64,000 nt of DNA from Adiantum capillus-veneris (taxonomy: Eukaryota; Streptophyta; Polypodiopsida; Polypodiales; Pteridaceae). The DNA is taken from contig CM043959.1 of assembly GCA_014529385.2 (NCBI GenBank), positions 60,338,253 to 60,402,252 of the forward strand. The letters are read 5' to 3'. Shown piece by piece: positions 1 to 12,229 of this stretch; the first letter of the stretch is position 1, and every line of letters starts with the position of its first letter. The position numbers were made by a program, and so were the translations under genes. The notes beneath the pieces were generated by a model that did no database searches, was not told the DNA's origin, and worked only from the letters and a program-made list of their open reading frames with translations.

Positions 1-198
1 GGAAGCTAGTATGTAAGAGAGGGTTCAAATTGGATGCACATAGTAATAATGAGGCTGAATATGCAACGTTGGAAGCCGGATTACACATTTGTTTGAAGCA
101 TGGGACTAGAAGGTTGAGCATAAAAGGTGATTCCTTGTTGGTTGTGAAGCAAGTGCTGGGTGTGTGGAAGAGCAAGAACACCTCATTGAAGGAAACGT
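1..198 (+). pseudogene. Fragment of Tat-type gypsy second RNase H (aRNH)
   Basis: The plus strand encodes the middle of the second, archaeal-type RNase H domain of a Tat-lineage gypsy polyprotein, including the SNNEAEY and KGDSLLVV motifs. It matches bases 4499-4695 of the right-hand pol copy at roughly 94 percent by eye, so it comes from a third, separate copy. The left end is cut by the window edge. The right end stops abruptly at an LTR end. I infer a broken remnant interrupted by or joined to the neighbouring inverted unit. Confidence 0.8.
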
Positions 199-1334
199 TG
201 TGAGCGGGATGAAAACACACACAGCGCCTCTATAACGACCCGACACACACTCTTGGGAAGATACACACACACACTATGGGGCACCACTCGGCTTACACAA
301 CACACCTGGCCGAGACAGGGAACACACCTCTGGAGTGAGAGGAGAGAGACTATCCACTTGCCCACTCCACACAGAGACACACACACACACACAAAAACTC
401 AGCTCAAAAGAGGAGAACTTCTGATGTTTAGATACAAATGAGCTTGGGCCAACACCAATGGGGCAAATACCTCACACAATATGGGTAAAAGATACCAGAT
501 ACAATCACAAACTAGAGTAGAAACTTCGCTCATAGGAGAAACTTACACAGAAAAACAGCAGGAAAAGAGTGAGAAATTTGGCAAAATGGACAGCGCCATC
601 GCGTCCAGAACGGCCCAAAACCCCAGTCTACAATGTCAAAGTGCTCAAATCCGACCTCGGATGAGCAGTTTACGGCCAAAACAGGCTTCAAAATGAGCAA
701 AAACACAGCTGCGGCTGTTCCTCCTCTCTTCTCCACGTTTTTTCTGGTCTTCTCTCAGTTTTTTCAGTTCCCACACTTAGCTTTATCACTTGGGCACCCT
801 TGGCCTTTTAGATGACCTCAAACGGACCCCGAACAGGCCAAAAACTGACCTCGCAGTGCATAGTTGTCACCTTTTTGCATCATCCGCACACCTGGCACTC
901 AGTTTTTTTCCAATAATGCATCTCGCCACCACCTGAAGTGGCCCCAAAAAGTGGTCCTAATGATGACCTTTCTGTATAACTCTCACAAGAAAACACCCAC
1001 GTTGTGTCCGTCCTCATCCGCGTGCAAATATTGACCTCGTTCGCCCTCCTGACGCCACTAGATGCCATCTGACGCACCTGCTGACCTCACGTCGTCGGCC
1101 CGCGGATAGCTTCCTCGAGAAGTTTTACGTGCTACCAACTCCTCCTTATTGTAGAAAAAACACACTAGTATTGATAATAGTGAAAATCGCCGCACTATGT
1201 ACATGTTGTCCTACCTGTACACATGTGGGCCCCACGTAACCACCTGGCTCTGGAAAATGGGCAATTCTTTATTTGATGCACCATGTATGTGTATGTACAT
1301 ATGCGCAATCCCTTACTCCAAAAAACTCCTGACA
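199..1334 (-). repeat. Left LTR of the inverted Tat unit (minus orientation)
   Basis: On the minus strand this 1136-base stretch starts TGTCAGG directly after a purine-rich tract and ends CACA. It is the counterpart of 6242-7457. The first 140 bases or so (up to 1192) match the right LTR almost perfectly, while the rest matches at only about 85-90 percent by eye. It holds a short CA run near 375-393, which corresponds to the 100-base TG run of the right LTR. This copy keeps more CpG sites than the right one. Confidence 0.8.
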
Positions 1335-1340
1335 TAATTT

Positions 1341-1352
1341 GCCCACCCCCTA
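1341..1352 (-). other. Polypurine tract of left Tat copy
   Basis: On the minus strand TAGGGGGTGGGC lies a few bases before the LTR start TGTCAGG and just after the pol stop codon. This is the position of the plus-strand primer of LTR retrotransposons. An identical tract is at 6224-6235. Confidence 0.75.
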
Positions 1353-1362
1353 GCCTGCTAGA

Positions 1363-3552
1363 TCATTCATGATCAGCAGCAGCAAAGAGAGATATGAGAC
1401 TCGCCGCATCACAGGTCTCCTCATCCCTCACAGACATCACTCGCTCTTCAGAAAACTCATCTTGCTCCACCATCATCAACCTGGAATGATACAACTTAAG
1501 ACGCAATCCATTTACCCTTGACGTATGTAAAATCCCATCGAGGTTAGCCAACTGATATGTACCATTCGGGAAACACTCCACTACCTTGAAAGGGTCTTCC
1601 CACTTAATTTGAAACTTCTTTTGGAAGGTGTTGTCCAGTTTGCTGTTGTAGCGCAAAACCAAGTCATGCTTCTTGATACCCTTACTTTTGACCTTTTCAT
1701 TTATCTTTGCCAAAGCCTTATCCTGCATCTGCCCATAATGCTCCAATGCGCTCATCCTATCCAACTGGACCTCTTGTAACTGCAAGAGCCTCTCTTTGAA
1801 TGCATCACTAGGCGGCCCAAGCAACTTCTCCAACATTTTGACCGCAGGCAACTCTACTTCCACAGGCAATAGTGCTTCTTTTCCATACACCAAATGAAAT
1901 GGAGTAAACCCTGTACCTGTCTTCACCGAAGTACGGTAAGCCCATAATGCACTAGGCAATTCCAAATCCCAATTCTTTCCTTGGTGCTCTGTCACTTTCA
2001 AAAGAATCTGTACCAACTCACCATTGAATCTTTCATTTAAGCCATTACACTGTGGGTAATAAGGAGTGGTATGCTGGTGCTTAATCTTCATCTTTGTGCA
2101 TAAGAAGTCTAGCAGTTTAGCTCTAAATCCTGGCCCCTTATCTGAAAGTAGCTCTAATGGCACCCCAAACTTGCAACATATTTCATCATACACAAATTTT
2201 GCCACATCCTTTGCAGTGATCTGTTTTACTGCTATAGCCTCTGCCCATCTAGAAAGATAGTCCACTGCCGTCAAAATATAGCTTTTGCCCCTGCTTGTGA
2301 TAGGTAACGGGCCTATTGCATCAATCCCCCACTTTTCAAACACATCAAACGCCATAATGGTTTTTCGTAGCTCTGGCTTCAACACTCTCTTCCCAAACGC
2401 TTGACACCTATTGCAAGACCTACACCAATGGTGAACATCCTTGTGCAAACTAGGCCATACATACCCCTCTTGCAAAATCTTATGCAAGGTGATCTTTAGA
2501 GCAAAATGGCCACCACATGCGCCTTCATTATTCTCTTCCAACACTCTGTAAAGCTCCTCCCGCCAAGGTACACGTCTCAACACGAGATCAGCCCCTTTCA
2601 TGTATAAGACATCACCAATCAATTTGTACCTGTATGCTCTACGCACAAATCCATACTTCTTAGACTTCTGAATCTCCTTTGGAATGATTCTTGTTAGCAA
2701 AAACTCCTCTTCTTGAGCCAAACTTTCTCGGCCATGATAAAGAGGTAAATTGGTCCTCAACACGAATAGCTCCCCAATCATGCCTTGAGCTGCTTCATGT
2801 GCCTCTCCATTTAGAGCACATTCAATGTGTCTGATGATCCATGCTTCGAACTTTTTTAACAGGCCTTTAATTCTGAAGCACATTTCCTTCAATGAGGTGT
2901 TCTTGCTCTTCCACACACCCAGCACTTGCTTCACCACTAACAAGGCATCACCTTTTATGCTCAACCTTCGAACCCCATGCTTCAAACAAATGTGTAATCT
3001 GGCTTCCAATGTAGCATATTCAGCCTCATTGTTACTATGCGCATCTAATTTGAACCCTCTCTTGCATACTAGCTTCCCCTCTGGATCATAAAGTGCTATA
3101 CCCCCTGAAGCTGCATCATGGCTCTTTCTATATGGACCATCAAAGAACAACACATGTGCACTGCTGATCTGTGGCACTTCTTCAACTACCTTTCTCACCA
3201 CCTCTTCCTTAACAATAAGGGGATTCTCCTTGTAGGTCAACAAATCAGCTAGGGTAGCCCTTGTACTATCTTCCACTAGAAAAGAGAACTCAAACTCTTG
3301 CAGTTCAATTACCCATTTCTTCACCACATTTGACATGTTAGTACCATTAATTAACTGTGGCAAAAAGGCATAACTCGTCAAGAAAACAAAAGGCCGTGGT
3401 AGCAAGTAATGACGAAATCGTCGACAAGCAAATATTACACTGGCCATCACTAGCTCTACTTCCGATAACTTTCTCTCCGCTACCAACTTCACTCGGCTTG
3501 CACAATACACTGGCCTCATATAATGGCTGCCCTTCCCCTTTTGCAATAGCAT
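1363..3552 (-). pseudogene. Tat gypsy pol 3' part: RNase H, aRNH, integrase (left arm)
   Basis: An uninterrupted 729-codon frame encodes the 3' part of a gypsy pol. Residues 1-70 are the RNase H/connection domain (RPVYCASR, FRHYLL). Residues 132-260 are a second, archaeal-type RNase H, a marker of the Tat lineage. Residues 340-385 are the HHCC zinc-binding region, and D411, D471 and E507 form the integrase D-D-35-E triad, with a GPF module near 651-655. It differs from the right arm at only seven residues. Several changes hit conserved positions: the aRNH DGS motif reads DGP (S140P) and the GPF module has G653D. The fourth RNase H acid appears as H252 in both copies. No RT, protease or gag is attached, so the frame is open but incomplete. 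Confidence 0.85.
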
Positions 3553-3625
3553 GGCTCCAATGGCTTTTATGGACGACTTCTGTGTCTATAGCAGTAGGGC
3601 TGAACACCATGAGAAGCTGCAGATG
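3551..3625 (+). pseudogene. RT palm-motif fragment (FMDD) in inverted orientation
   Basis: The plus strand reads AFMDDFCVYSSRAEHHEKL, the F-x-DD catalytic box and downstream helix of a gypsy reverse transcriptase. The adjoining RNase H frame (1363-3552) is on the minus strand, so RT and RNase H pieces that should be collinear point in opposite directions. The junction lies near 3545-3565, where the two readings overlap by a few codons. The same arrangement is mirrored in the right arm. Confidence 0.65.
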
Positions 3626-3950
3626 AAAAAACTGAGAGAAGACCAGAAAAAACGTGGAGAAGAGAGGAGGAACAGCCGCAGCTGTGTTTTTGCTCATTTT
3701 GGAGCTTGTTTTGGCCGTAAACTGCTCATCCGAGGTCGGATTTGAGCACTTTGACATTGTAGACTGGGGTTTTGGGCCGTTCCGGACGCGATGGCGCTGT
3801 CCATTTTGCCAAATTCCTCACTCTTTTCCTGCTGTTTTTCTATGTAAGTTTCTCCTATGAGCGAAGTTTCTGCTCTAGTTTGTGATTGTATCTGGTATCT
3901 TTTACCCATATTGTGTGGGTATCTTTTACCCATATTGTGCGAGCCAATAC
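3626..3950 (+). repeat. Central LTR fragment between the inverted arms
   Basis: This 325-base spacer is an internal piece of the same LTR, in plus orientation. It matches the reverse complement of about 481-760 at about 98 percent by eye and 6812-7105 less well. Its right end carries a local duplication of about 23 bases (TATCTTTTACCCATATTGTG, twice). It separates the two arms and is not itself palindromic. Confidence 0.8.
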
Positions 3951-4025
3951 CATCTGCAGCTTCTCATGGTGTTCAGCCCTACTGCTATAGACACAGAAGT
4001 CGTCCATAAAAGCCATTGGAGCCAT
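3951..4025 (-). pseudogene. RT palm-motif fragment, mirror copy
   Basis: This is the exact mirror of 3551-3625. The minus strand encodes the FMDDFCVYSS box of gypsy RT while the adjoining RNase H/integrase frame runs on the plus strand. The small internal inversion is therefore present in both arms and predates the large inverted duplication or was copied by it. Confidence 0.6.
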
Positions 4026-6213
4026 GCTATTGCAAAAGGGGAAGGGCAGCCATTATATGAGGCCGGTGTATTGTGCAAGCCGAGTGAAGTTGGTAGCGGA
4101 GAGAAAGTTATCGGAAGTAGAGCTAGTGATGGCCAGTGTAATATTTGCTTGTCGACGATTTCGTCATTACTTGCTACCACGGCCTTTTGTTTTCTTGACG
4201 AGTTATGCCTTTTTGCCACATTTAATTAATGGTACTAACATGTCAAATGTGGTGAAGAAATGGGTAATTGAGCTGCAAGAGTTTGAGTTCTCTTTTCTAG
4301 TGGAAGATAGTACAAGGGCTACCCTAGCTGATTTGTTGACCTACAAGGAGAATCCCCTTATTGTTAAGGAAGAGGTGGTGAGAAAGGTAGTTGAAGAAGT
4401 GCCACAGATCAGCAATGCACATGTGTTGTTCTTTGATGGTTCATACAGAAAGAGCCATGATGCAGCTTCAGGGGGTATAGCACTTTATGATCCAGAGGGG
4501 AAGCTAGTATGCAAGAGAGGGTTCAAATTAGATGCGCATAGTAACAATGAGGCTGAATATGCTACATTGGAAGCCGGATTACACATTTGTTTGAAGCATG
4601 GGGTTCGAAGGTTGAGCATAAAAGGTGATGCCTTGTTAGTGGTGAAGCAAGTGCTGGGTGTGTGGAAGAGCAAGAACACCTCATTGAAGGAAATGTGCTT
4701 CAGAATTAAAGGCCTGTTAAAAAAGTTCGAAGCATGGATCATCAGACACATTGAACGTGCTCTAAATGGAGAGGCACATGAAGCAGCTCAAGGCATGATT
4801 GGGGAGCTATTCGTGTTGAGGACCAATTTACCTCTTTATCATGGCCGGGAAAGTTTGGCTCAAGAAGAGGAGTTTTTGCTAACAAGAATCATTCCAAAGG
4901 AGATTCAGAAGTCTAAGAAGTATGGCTTTGTGCGTAGAGCATACAGGTACAAATTGATTGGTGATGTCTTATACATGAAAGGGGTTGATCTCGTGTTGAG
5001 ACGTGTACCTTGGCGGGAGGAGCTTTACAGAGTGTTGGAAGAGAATAATGAAGGCGCATGTGGTGGCCATTTTGCTCTAAAGATCACCTTGCATAAGATT
5101 TTGCAAGAGGGGTATGTATGGCCTAGTTTGCACAAGGATGTTCACCATTGGTGTAGGTCTTGCAATAGGTGTCAAGCGTTTGGGAAGAGAGTGTTGAAGC
5201 CAGAGCTACGAAAAACCATTATGGCGTTTGATGTGTTTGAAAAGTGGGGGATTGATGCAATAGGCCCGTTACCTATCACAAGCAGGGGCAAAAGCTATAT
5301 TTTGACGGCAGTGGACTATCTTTCTAGATGGGCAGAGGCTATAGCAGTAAAACAGATCACTGCAAAGGATGTGGCAAAATTTGTGTATGATGAAATATGT
5401 TGCAAGTTTGGGGTGCCATTAGAGCTACTTTCAGATAAGGGGCCAGGATTTAGAGCTAAACTGCTAGACTTCTTATGCACAAAGATGAAGATTAAGCACC
5501 AGCATACCACTCCTTATTACCCACAGTGTAATGGCTTAAATGAAAGATTCAATGGTGAGTTGGTACAGATTCTTTTGAAAGTGACAGAGCACCAAGGAAA
5601 GAATTGGGATTTGGAATTGCCTAGTGCATTATGGGCTTACCGTACTTCGGTGAAGACAGGTACAGGGTTTACTCCATTTCATTTGGTGTATGGAAAAGAA
5701 GCACTATTGCCTGTGGAAGTAGAGTTGCCTGCGGTCAAAATGTTGGAGAAGTTGCTTGGGCCGCCTAGTGATGCATTCAAAGAGAGGCTCTTGCAGTTAC
5801 AAGAGGTCCAGTTGGATAGGATGAGCGCATTGGAGCATTATGGGCAGATGCAGGATAAGGCTTTGGCAAAGATAAATGAAAAGGTCAAAAGTAAGGGTAT
5901 CAAGAAGCATGACTTGGTTTTCCGCTACAACAGCAAATTGGACAACACCTTCCAAAAGAAGTTTCAAATTAAGTGGGAAGGCCCTTTCAAGGTAGTGGAG
6001 TGTTTCCCGAATGGTACATATCAGTTGGCTAACCTCGATGGGATTTTACATACGTCAAGGGTAAATGGATTGCGTCTTAAGTTGTATCATTCCAGGTTGA
6101 TGATGGTGGAGCAAGATGAGTTTTCTGAAGAGCGAGTGATGTCTGTGAGGGATGAGGAGACCTGTGATGCAGCGAGTCTCATATCTCTCTTTGCTGCTGC
6201 TGATCATGAATGA
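4024..6213 (+). CDS. Tat gypsy pol 3' part: RNase H, aRNH, integrase (right arm)
   Basis: This is an open frame of 729 codons. Domains in order: RNase H/connection (1-70), second RNase H (132-260; D138, E176 and D202 visible, fourth acid replaced by H252), HHCC zinc finger (H349 to CRSCNRC at 377-383), integrase core (D411, D471, E507, giving the D-x35-E spacing), and a GPF module (W651-E-G-P-F655). It ends 10 bases before a polypurine tract. This copy holds the family-typical residue at the positions where the left arm deviates. The ATG used is not the biological start: the RNase H reading continues upstream (SIKAIGAM) and would be released from a longer polyprotein. RT, protease and gag are missing, so the product would be incomplete. 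Confidence 0.85.
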   Translation: MLLQKGKGSHYMRPVYCASRVKLVAERKLSEVELVMASVIFACRRFRHYLLPRPFVFLTSYAFLPHLINGTNMSNVVKKWVIELQEFEFSFLVEDSTRATLADLLTYKENPLIVKEEVVRKVVEEVPQISNAHVLFFDGSYRKSHDAASGGIALYDPEGKLVCKRGFKLDAHSNNEAEYATLEAGLHICLKHGVRRLSIKGDALLVVKQVLGVWKSKNTSLKEMCFRIKGLLKKFEAWIIRHIERALNGEAHEAAQGMIGELFVLRTNLPLYHGRESLAQEEEFLLTRIIPKEIQKSKKYGFVRRAYRYKLIGDVLYMKGVDLVLRRVPWREELYRVLEENNEGACGGHFALKITLHKILQEGYVWPSLHKDVHHWCRSCNRCQAFGKRVLKPELRKTIMAFDVFEKWGIDAIGPLPITSRGKSYILTAVDYLSRWAEAIAVKQITAKDVAKFVYDEICCKFGVPLELLSDKGPGFRAKLLDFLCTKMKIKHQHTTPYYPQCNGLNERFNGELVQILLKVTEHQGKNWDLELPSALWAYRTSVKTGTGFTPFHLVYGKEALLPVEVELPAVKMLEKLLGPPSDAFKERLLQLQEVQLDRMSALEHYGQMQDKALAKINEKVKSKGIKKHDLVFRYNSKLDNTFQKKFQIKWEGPFKVVECFPNGTYQLANLDGILHTSRVNGLRLKLYHSRLMMVEQDEFSEERVMSVRDEETCDAASLISLFAAADHE

Positions 6214-6223
6214 TCTAGCAGGC

Positions 6224-6235
6224 TAGGGGGTGGGC
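6224..6235 (+). other. Polypurine tract of right Tat copy
   Basis: TAGGGGGTGGGC lies between the pol stop and the LTR start at 6242, the usual place for the plus-strand primer. It is identical to the left copy. Confidence 0.75.
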
Positions 6236-6241
6236 AAATTA

Positions 6242-7457
<1,216 letters not shown>

Positions 7458-9619
7458 ACGTCATACTCTTACTTCTGTTTCTGGCATGCATTGAGTGAGA
7501 GATGAGATGTGTCTCCTTCAGAGAGGTGAGCTCCACCATGCTCACAAGATAGAGCATTCAGATGGCAGGACATACCTCTGGACTAGAGATAGAGGTAGAG
7601 CAATAGTGCTCTAGTGAGATACAATAGCTGTTGTCAGCATCTGTATATATAGAGGTAGAGTGGGTATGCTCCCTAGAGACACAAGAAGAGATGATGGGAA
7701 TGAAGTTCTTTGATATGCTTATGCTAGAGGCTGATGAGTTGATGCTAGGATCCATAGTTTTGCCTATGGGTGAGTGGGGACGTAGCCATCCCAGTGTTGG
7801 TGATGACACATCCATACGTGATGAGTAGCCATAATGATGTAGTACATGTAGATAGCACAGGCAAGGCTAGTACTGTCAAGTTTACGTAAATTTTGTCAAC
7901 ATTCAAGCATCTCATGTATGACCTACTATGTTGAGGCCTGACCTAATAGCTATAGTGGGAGAATTTTCAATAGGGATTGTTAGTTGTATGATAACTGAAA
8001 CTAGCATGATACATAGTGGAGCTTTGCAGACCATACAAAGTTTTCTGTGGGATTTACATGTAGGCTCTAGCATGGATACGCACGTTTGCCTATTACTAGA
8101 GCCGACACGACTGCATGTAGATTGATTGAGCAAGCCATTGGACATAGGTTGAGATTCTCTCACCTATTTTATTGTACATACTAGTAGTTTAGCTAGTAGG
8201 ACCCACTTATTGACACATTCACCTTTAAGTGAAAGATTGTGGCGGTAAAGGTAATGTGCCTTTGCTCGAGGCTGGAGGTTCCATATCCGGCCACCCTCTG
8301 ACCACACTAACCTTATTCTTCATACACAAAGTAATAAGGAGCTCTTCACATCTTGGAGGCTTGCTCCACCCACACAACACACTCTCTCCTCTTCCCTCTC
8401 CTGGATCGCATCACGCACACACGCATTCTACACACCACATGCTCTTTCACATCATTCAAAAGAGCATAAGATAATTGCTTGGACTCATCATCAATATCCA
8501 CTATTGCATGAACCGAGGTTTTAACATGCTGAGGATATCATACTTATCAATACTCTCAGTATAAACCGATATGTGACCCAAAAAATCTACATATGACTAC
8601 AAGTTCAAGTGCTAAACAGTGTCATAATCTCCAAAGTCCAAACAAAAGCTCTAAGAAAACAATGGTAGTGCTATACTTCCTAAGAAAACCCCAACAGTTT
8701 GTAACAAAGCTCTATGACAATTGTGCATGTGCTACACTTTCTAACTATCGACCCCAAAAGTCTAAAACAAAGCTTTAACACTAATCCTGTAAAAAAATAG
8801 CCACTTTTGTGGCTTTAAATGGTTTTTTGTAAAAGAATAATTCAATAGCTATTAAGATGTCTAAACAGAAAACCCTCGCAAGGAAATATTCTCAACACAT
8901 ACTATGAGTTGATACAAAATGTTAAGAAAATAAATCTAGGGTTGAAGTTGTCTTTGCATGGCCATTTTTATAGACTAATTTGGTAAAATGTGTATCCTTT
9001 CACTAAATTGACTTAATAGTAGACCAATTCTTTTTTGAACACACTCAAATTTCTTTGAGAAATCCCTCAATAGGTATGTAATGAGCCTATCATGCGTCTA
9101 TGTTGCTTACGTAAAGACTGACCACATTTATTACTGGCCCAAGTTAAGTGATAGATTATAATTTTATGCAAAAAAGGATCTTTTTGAGAAAGTAAAATTT
9201 TTACTTTTAGCATTTTCAACTCAAATATGACTCTTAGAGTCTTAGATAAATCCTAACAAGATGCTCAAGAAGTTTCATGAAGTTTTTATGTCATATGCAA
9301 AAGCTATGCTTATAATACTAGAATCTAGGCATGAGTCACCCTAGTGGCTCTAGCCACTTTTTGTGGCCCATTACAAGTCTAGTGTTAATTAAGACATTAC
9401 ACATCTTGCTATGAGCCCTACTCCCACCTCTCATGTCTAAAACAAAGCATCTAGGATACACTCCTTATAGAAAAGGGTATGCCACCTTCAAAGAGAGAAT
9501 CATAAGAAACCCTCTATTTATGACTAGTAAAAACTAAGTATGAGTTCCCCTTTTTAAGCTTATAAGAGATGTAGTGAAGGAAATTAGTATACTCTTATTT
9601 TACATATAAGGTTTTGTAT

Positions 9620-9806
9620 GATTCTTTGGAAACAAACTACAACTAAAGTTTTTATGTAGTAAAACTCTCTTGTATGTTTTGAAGCATAGTTTATGTCAAT
9701 ATACCTTCGTGGGATTCTCTGAAAACATACTATAGCTAAGACTTGTTGTGTAGCAAAACTCTCTTGTATGTTTTAAAGCATAGTTTATGTCATTATAATT
9801 TCATGG
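9620..9806 (+). repeat. Tandem duplication, about 93-bp unit
   Basis: Two successive units start GATTCTTTGG (9620) and GATTCTCTGA (9713), and a third partial start lies at 9807. They share the phrase AAAACTCTCTTGTATGTTTT and are about 85 percent alike by eye. The function is unknown. Confidence 0.8.
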
Positions 9807-10050
9807 GATTCTTCTTATGCTTAAGCTTCAAATAATCCTAACACCTTAAGAGAGAACAAAAATCAAGAATTACTCATTAGGTAACCTTCGATGGGAGTAC
9901 ATGAGTATAGAGAGACTTAAGGTGATTTATATGAAAAGGGTTTAGATATTGTAATATAAAAGATGGATTTTCAAGTAATATCAAATGAGAATTATTAAAA
10001 AAATATGCTAGCAATGTTGGTTTTTGATGTAATCATCAACATTAGTTTTG

Positions 10051-10660
10051 TAATTGGACACTCAAGTGTCCTGAGACACTAAAGTGTCCCGTTTTTCTAG
10101 CAATATGTCATAATTATTTGGTGAAGCTAGAAAAAATATTCCAGGTCACATTCATACCTTAGGTCATTTATGAGGTGAAGAACATAGCCAAATTTTAATT
10201 TTGCCAAAATTAATACCAAATTAAGATTATGGTGATAAGTTTTAAGATAAAAAATGATAAAATTTTAGTGCAATTTTAACAAAATTTCCATAAATTGAAT
10301 ATAACTTCTCATTAAAATAAGATTTTGCATATATTTCAAGGTATATGGATAGGAAAAAACTTATTATAACAAGAAATTGAGTTTCATAAATTAGTTATGA
10401 AACTAGATTTTTGTTATAATAAAAATCCTAAATCTTGAAAGCATTAACAAAGAGGAAAATTTTAGTCTTTCAAGGCCTCTTTCATGAACATGATGAGGTT
10501 ATGGGACAAAACTTAAGGGCTAGAGTGTATTTATAGGCCAATACCCATCAACTAAGCATTGTTTAAGGTTTCAAACTCACAGTTATCTTGTACTTTAAGC
10601 TCATCTTTAAAAAATTCTACTGCGTAATTTCTTGCAAAAAAAAAAACATTGCTATTAAAA
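10051..10660 (+). repeat. Dispersed repeat, copy 1 (double-hairpin start)
   Basis: The stretch begins with a strongly conserved block of about 40 bases holding two adjacent mini-palindromes (GGACACT-CA-AGTGTCC and GACACT-AA-AGTGTC). A second copy starts at 28338. Beyond the block the two remain alike in patches (AAGCTAGAAAAAA, a segment with CTTTCAAGGCCTCTTTCATG, and AACTCA followed by a T-rich part). No coding potential is seen. The family is not identified, and the end is approximate. Confidence 0.55.
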
Positions 10661-11308
10661 CCTTATGAAAGTGTGTATATAAATTCCCCAATTGTGTCCA
10701 TATGAGGTTTTTGTATACAAATGAGTGAGATGAATGGAAAAATCCAGAAAAGGACTTTATTTTAAGACAAATCTTGATAAATAAAAAATAATAATTACAA
10801 TATGCGTAATTTTTGAGATATGATATAAATCACCAAATGTGGCTTGCATAACCATCAAATAGTATCATCTTAAGTAATGCAATTGTAGATCTAGTATATA
10901 TGCATCATACTACATTTTAGATTTAAATGAATTAAATGTTTCATGTGGTTGTTATTTGAATTTGTAAGCGTTACATATTTGATCCACCCGACTTTCTATA
11001 TTTAATTCTAGTCACAAAGAATTTTTGTTTCAAATGAAAATTACAAAAATATAAAAAACATATATAATTAGTTACCATGGATTATTGCATTCACCCTGCT
11101 CATTTTTTTTCTTAGACTAGAGTACAAGTTTTAGTGAACCATTGACTATTGCTTTGCATAGGTGATTTTCATGAGTGTAGTTACTATTGAGGTTGTGTTC
11201 CGAGTGAGAGTGACCTTTGGTAAGATAGCTCTTTCAAAAATTAGGGAACTTAAAAATGAGTCCAGGCTAGTAATTTTGCAAAGCACACTTAGTTCATTGT
11301 AGTAAGGG

Positions 11309-11310
<2 letters not shown>

Positions 11311-11341
<31 letters not shown>
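11311..11341 (+). repeat. (GA)n microsatellite
   Basis: About 15 pure GA units, preceded by a short G run. Confidence 0.95.
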
Positions 11342-11344
<3 letters not shown>

Positions 11345-11905
11345 TGGGCTAGGTTTGAGGTTGATTGGTCTCAATAGTTATAGGGACTTTTGTTGCCGAC
11401 ACTTGGCATGGATGACATGAGAATCGAGTCAAAACTCCGATAAGATTTAATTCCCTTCTTGCCTTCTTAAAGACATTTTCACAGTGGTTGTCAATGGGAG
11501 GGGTGTGTGTTAAGATGTTCTAATCTATATAATTCAAACCGAGACATTAGTCAGTGCACAATAATCTCTTCTAGTGTTCATGTCTTTCCAAAACTCTAGT
11601 GGAGAGGCCATACGTGTTGACTTAATTATTAACACATTCTTTACCAAAGATGTCTCTCAAGTTTGGATAAGCACCATCTTTCCCACATTGCAAGGGACAG
11701 AGTTGCTTATCTACCAATTTTTGTGCATGCAATCACATATTCTAACAAGGAAAGAGATCCCTCCTTAGTCTCTGTGCAACTGCCTTGCTCCTTCTAGATG
11801 CCCCTCTCTTGCCCTATCCCATACCTAGGAAACTTGGGAAGAACACTATACTAATAATGCAAGTAGTGATGGTACCCTAATCATTGAGGCTAAAGAGCTA
11901 CAAAC

Positions 11906-12199
11906 TTGGTGATCTCAACTCCAAGAGAAAGTAGTCATAGGGCTATGCCATGGCATCATGCCCTCATAGAAAATCTTAAACAATGGATTAACCAACAATG
12001 GGGAGCCAAAAATATCAAACCCAACCATGTACAATACTTGCCTAATAACTACTACTTGTTTTCCTTTGATAGTGCTAATGGGGCCCTCCAAGTTATGGGA
12101 CAGGGACATTGGATTATTAAGAATACTCCCTTTTTTGTCTTCAAGTGGTATGAGGGATTCAATCCTAGAGGGGAAAAGCCCACCAAGGTTCCCATCTAG
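11906..12199 (+). pseudogene. LINE ORF1 remnant, DUF4283-like domain
   Basis: The 97-codon frame (HALIENLKQWINQQWG, YYLFSFDSANGALQVM, HWIIKNTPFFVFKWYEGF) has the pattern of the DUF4283 domain in ORF1 of plant L1-like LINEs, where it is thought to bind RNA. It is followed at 12230-12480 by the usual zinc-knuckle part and at 13126 by endonuclease sequence on the same strand. The frame ends early at 12199, and the rest is in other frames, so the copy is decayed. Upstream ORF1 sequence is not clear. Confidence 0.65.
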
Positions 12200-12229
12200 A
12201 TAGATTTTCATGGTTTTCTAGTTGATTTT

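Larger units (their letters stand above)
7462..11310. other. No recognisable gene; old AT-rich DNA
   Basis: I see no supported coding region. Open frames are short, and none shows a family motif. The stretch holds a short tandem duplication (9620-9806) and one copy of a dispersed repeat (from 10051). The section 7500-8200 is a little less AT-rich and repeats phrases such as AGAGGTAGAG, but nothing identifiable. Confidence 0.6.

Noticed and set aside
183-736. Several open frames of 60-71 codons
   Set aside because: They lie inside the left Tat LTR, overlap a CA run, and recur in the LTR copies on both strands.
2066-3091. Plus-strand frames opposite the left pol arm (also 4485-5510 minus)
   Set aside because: They are mirror readings of the pol frame and show no motif.
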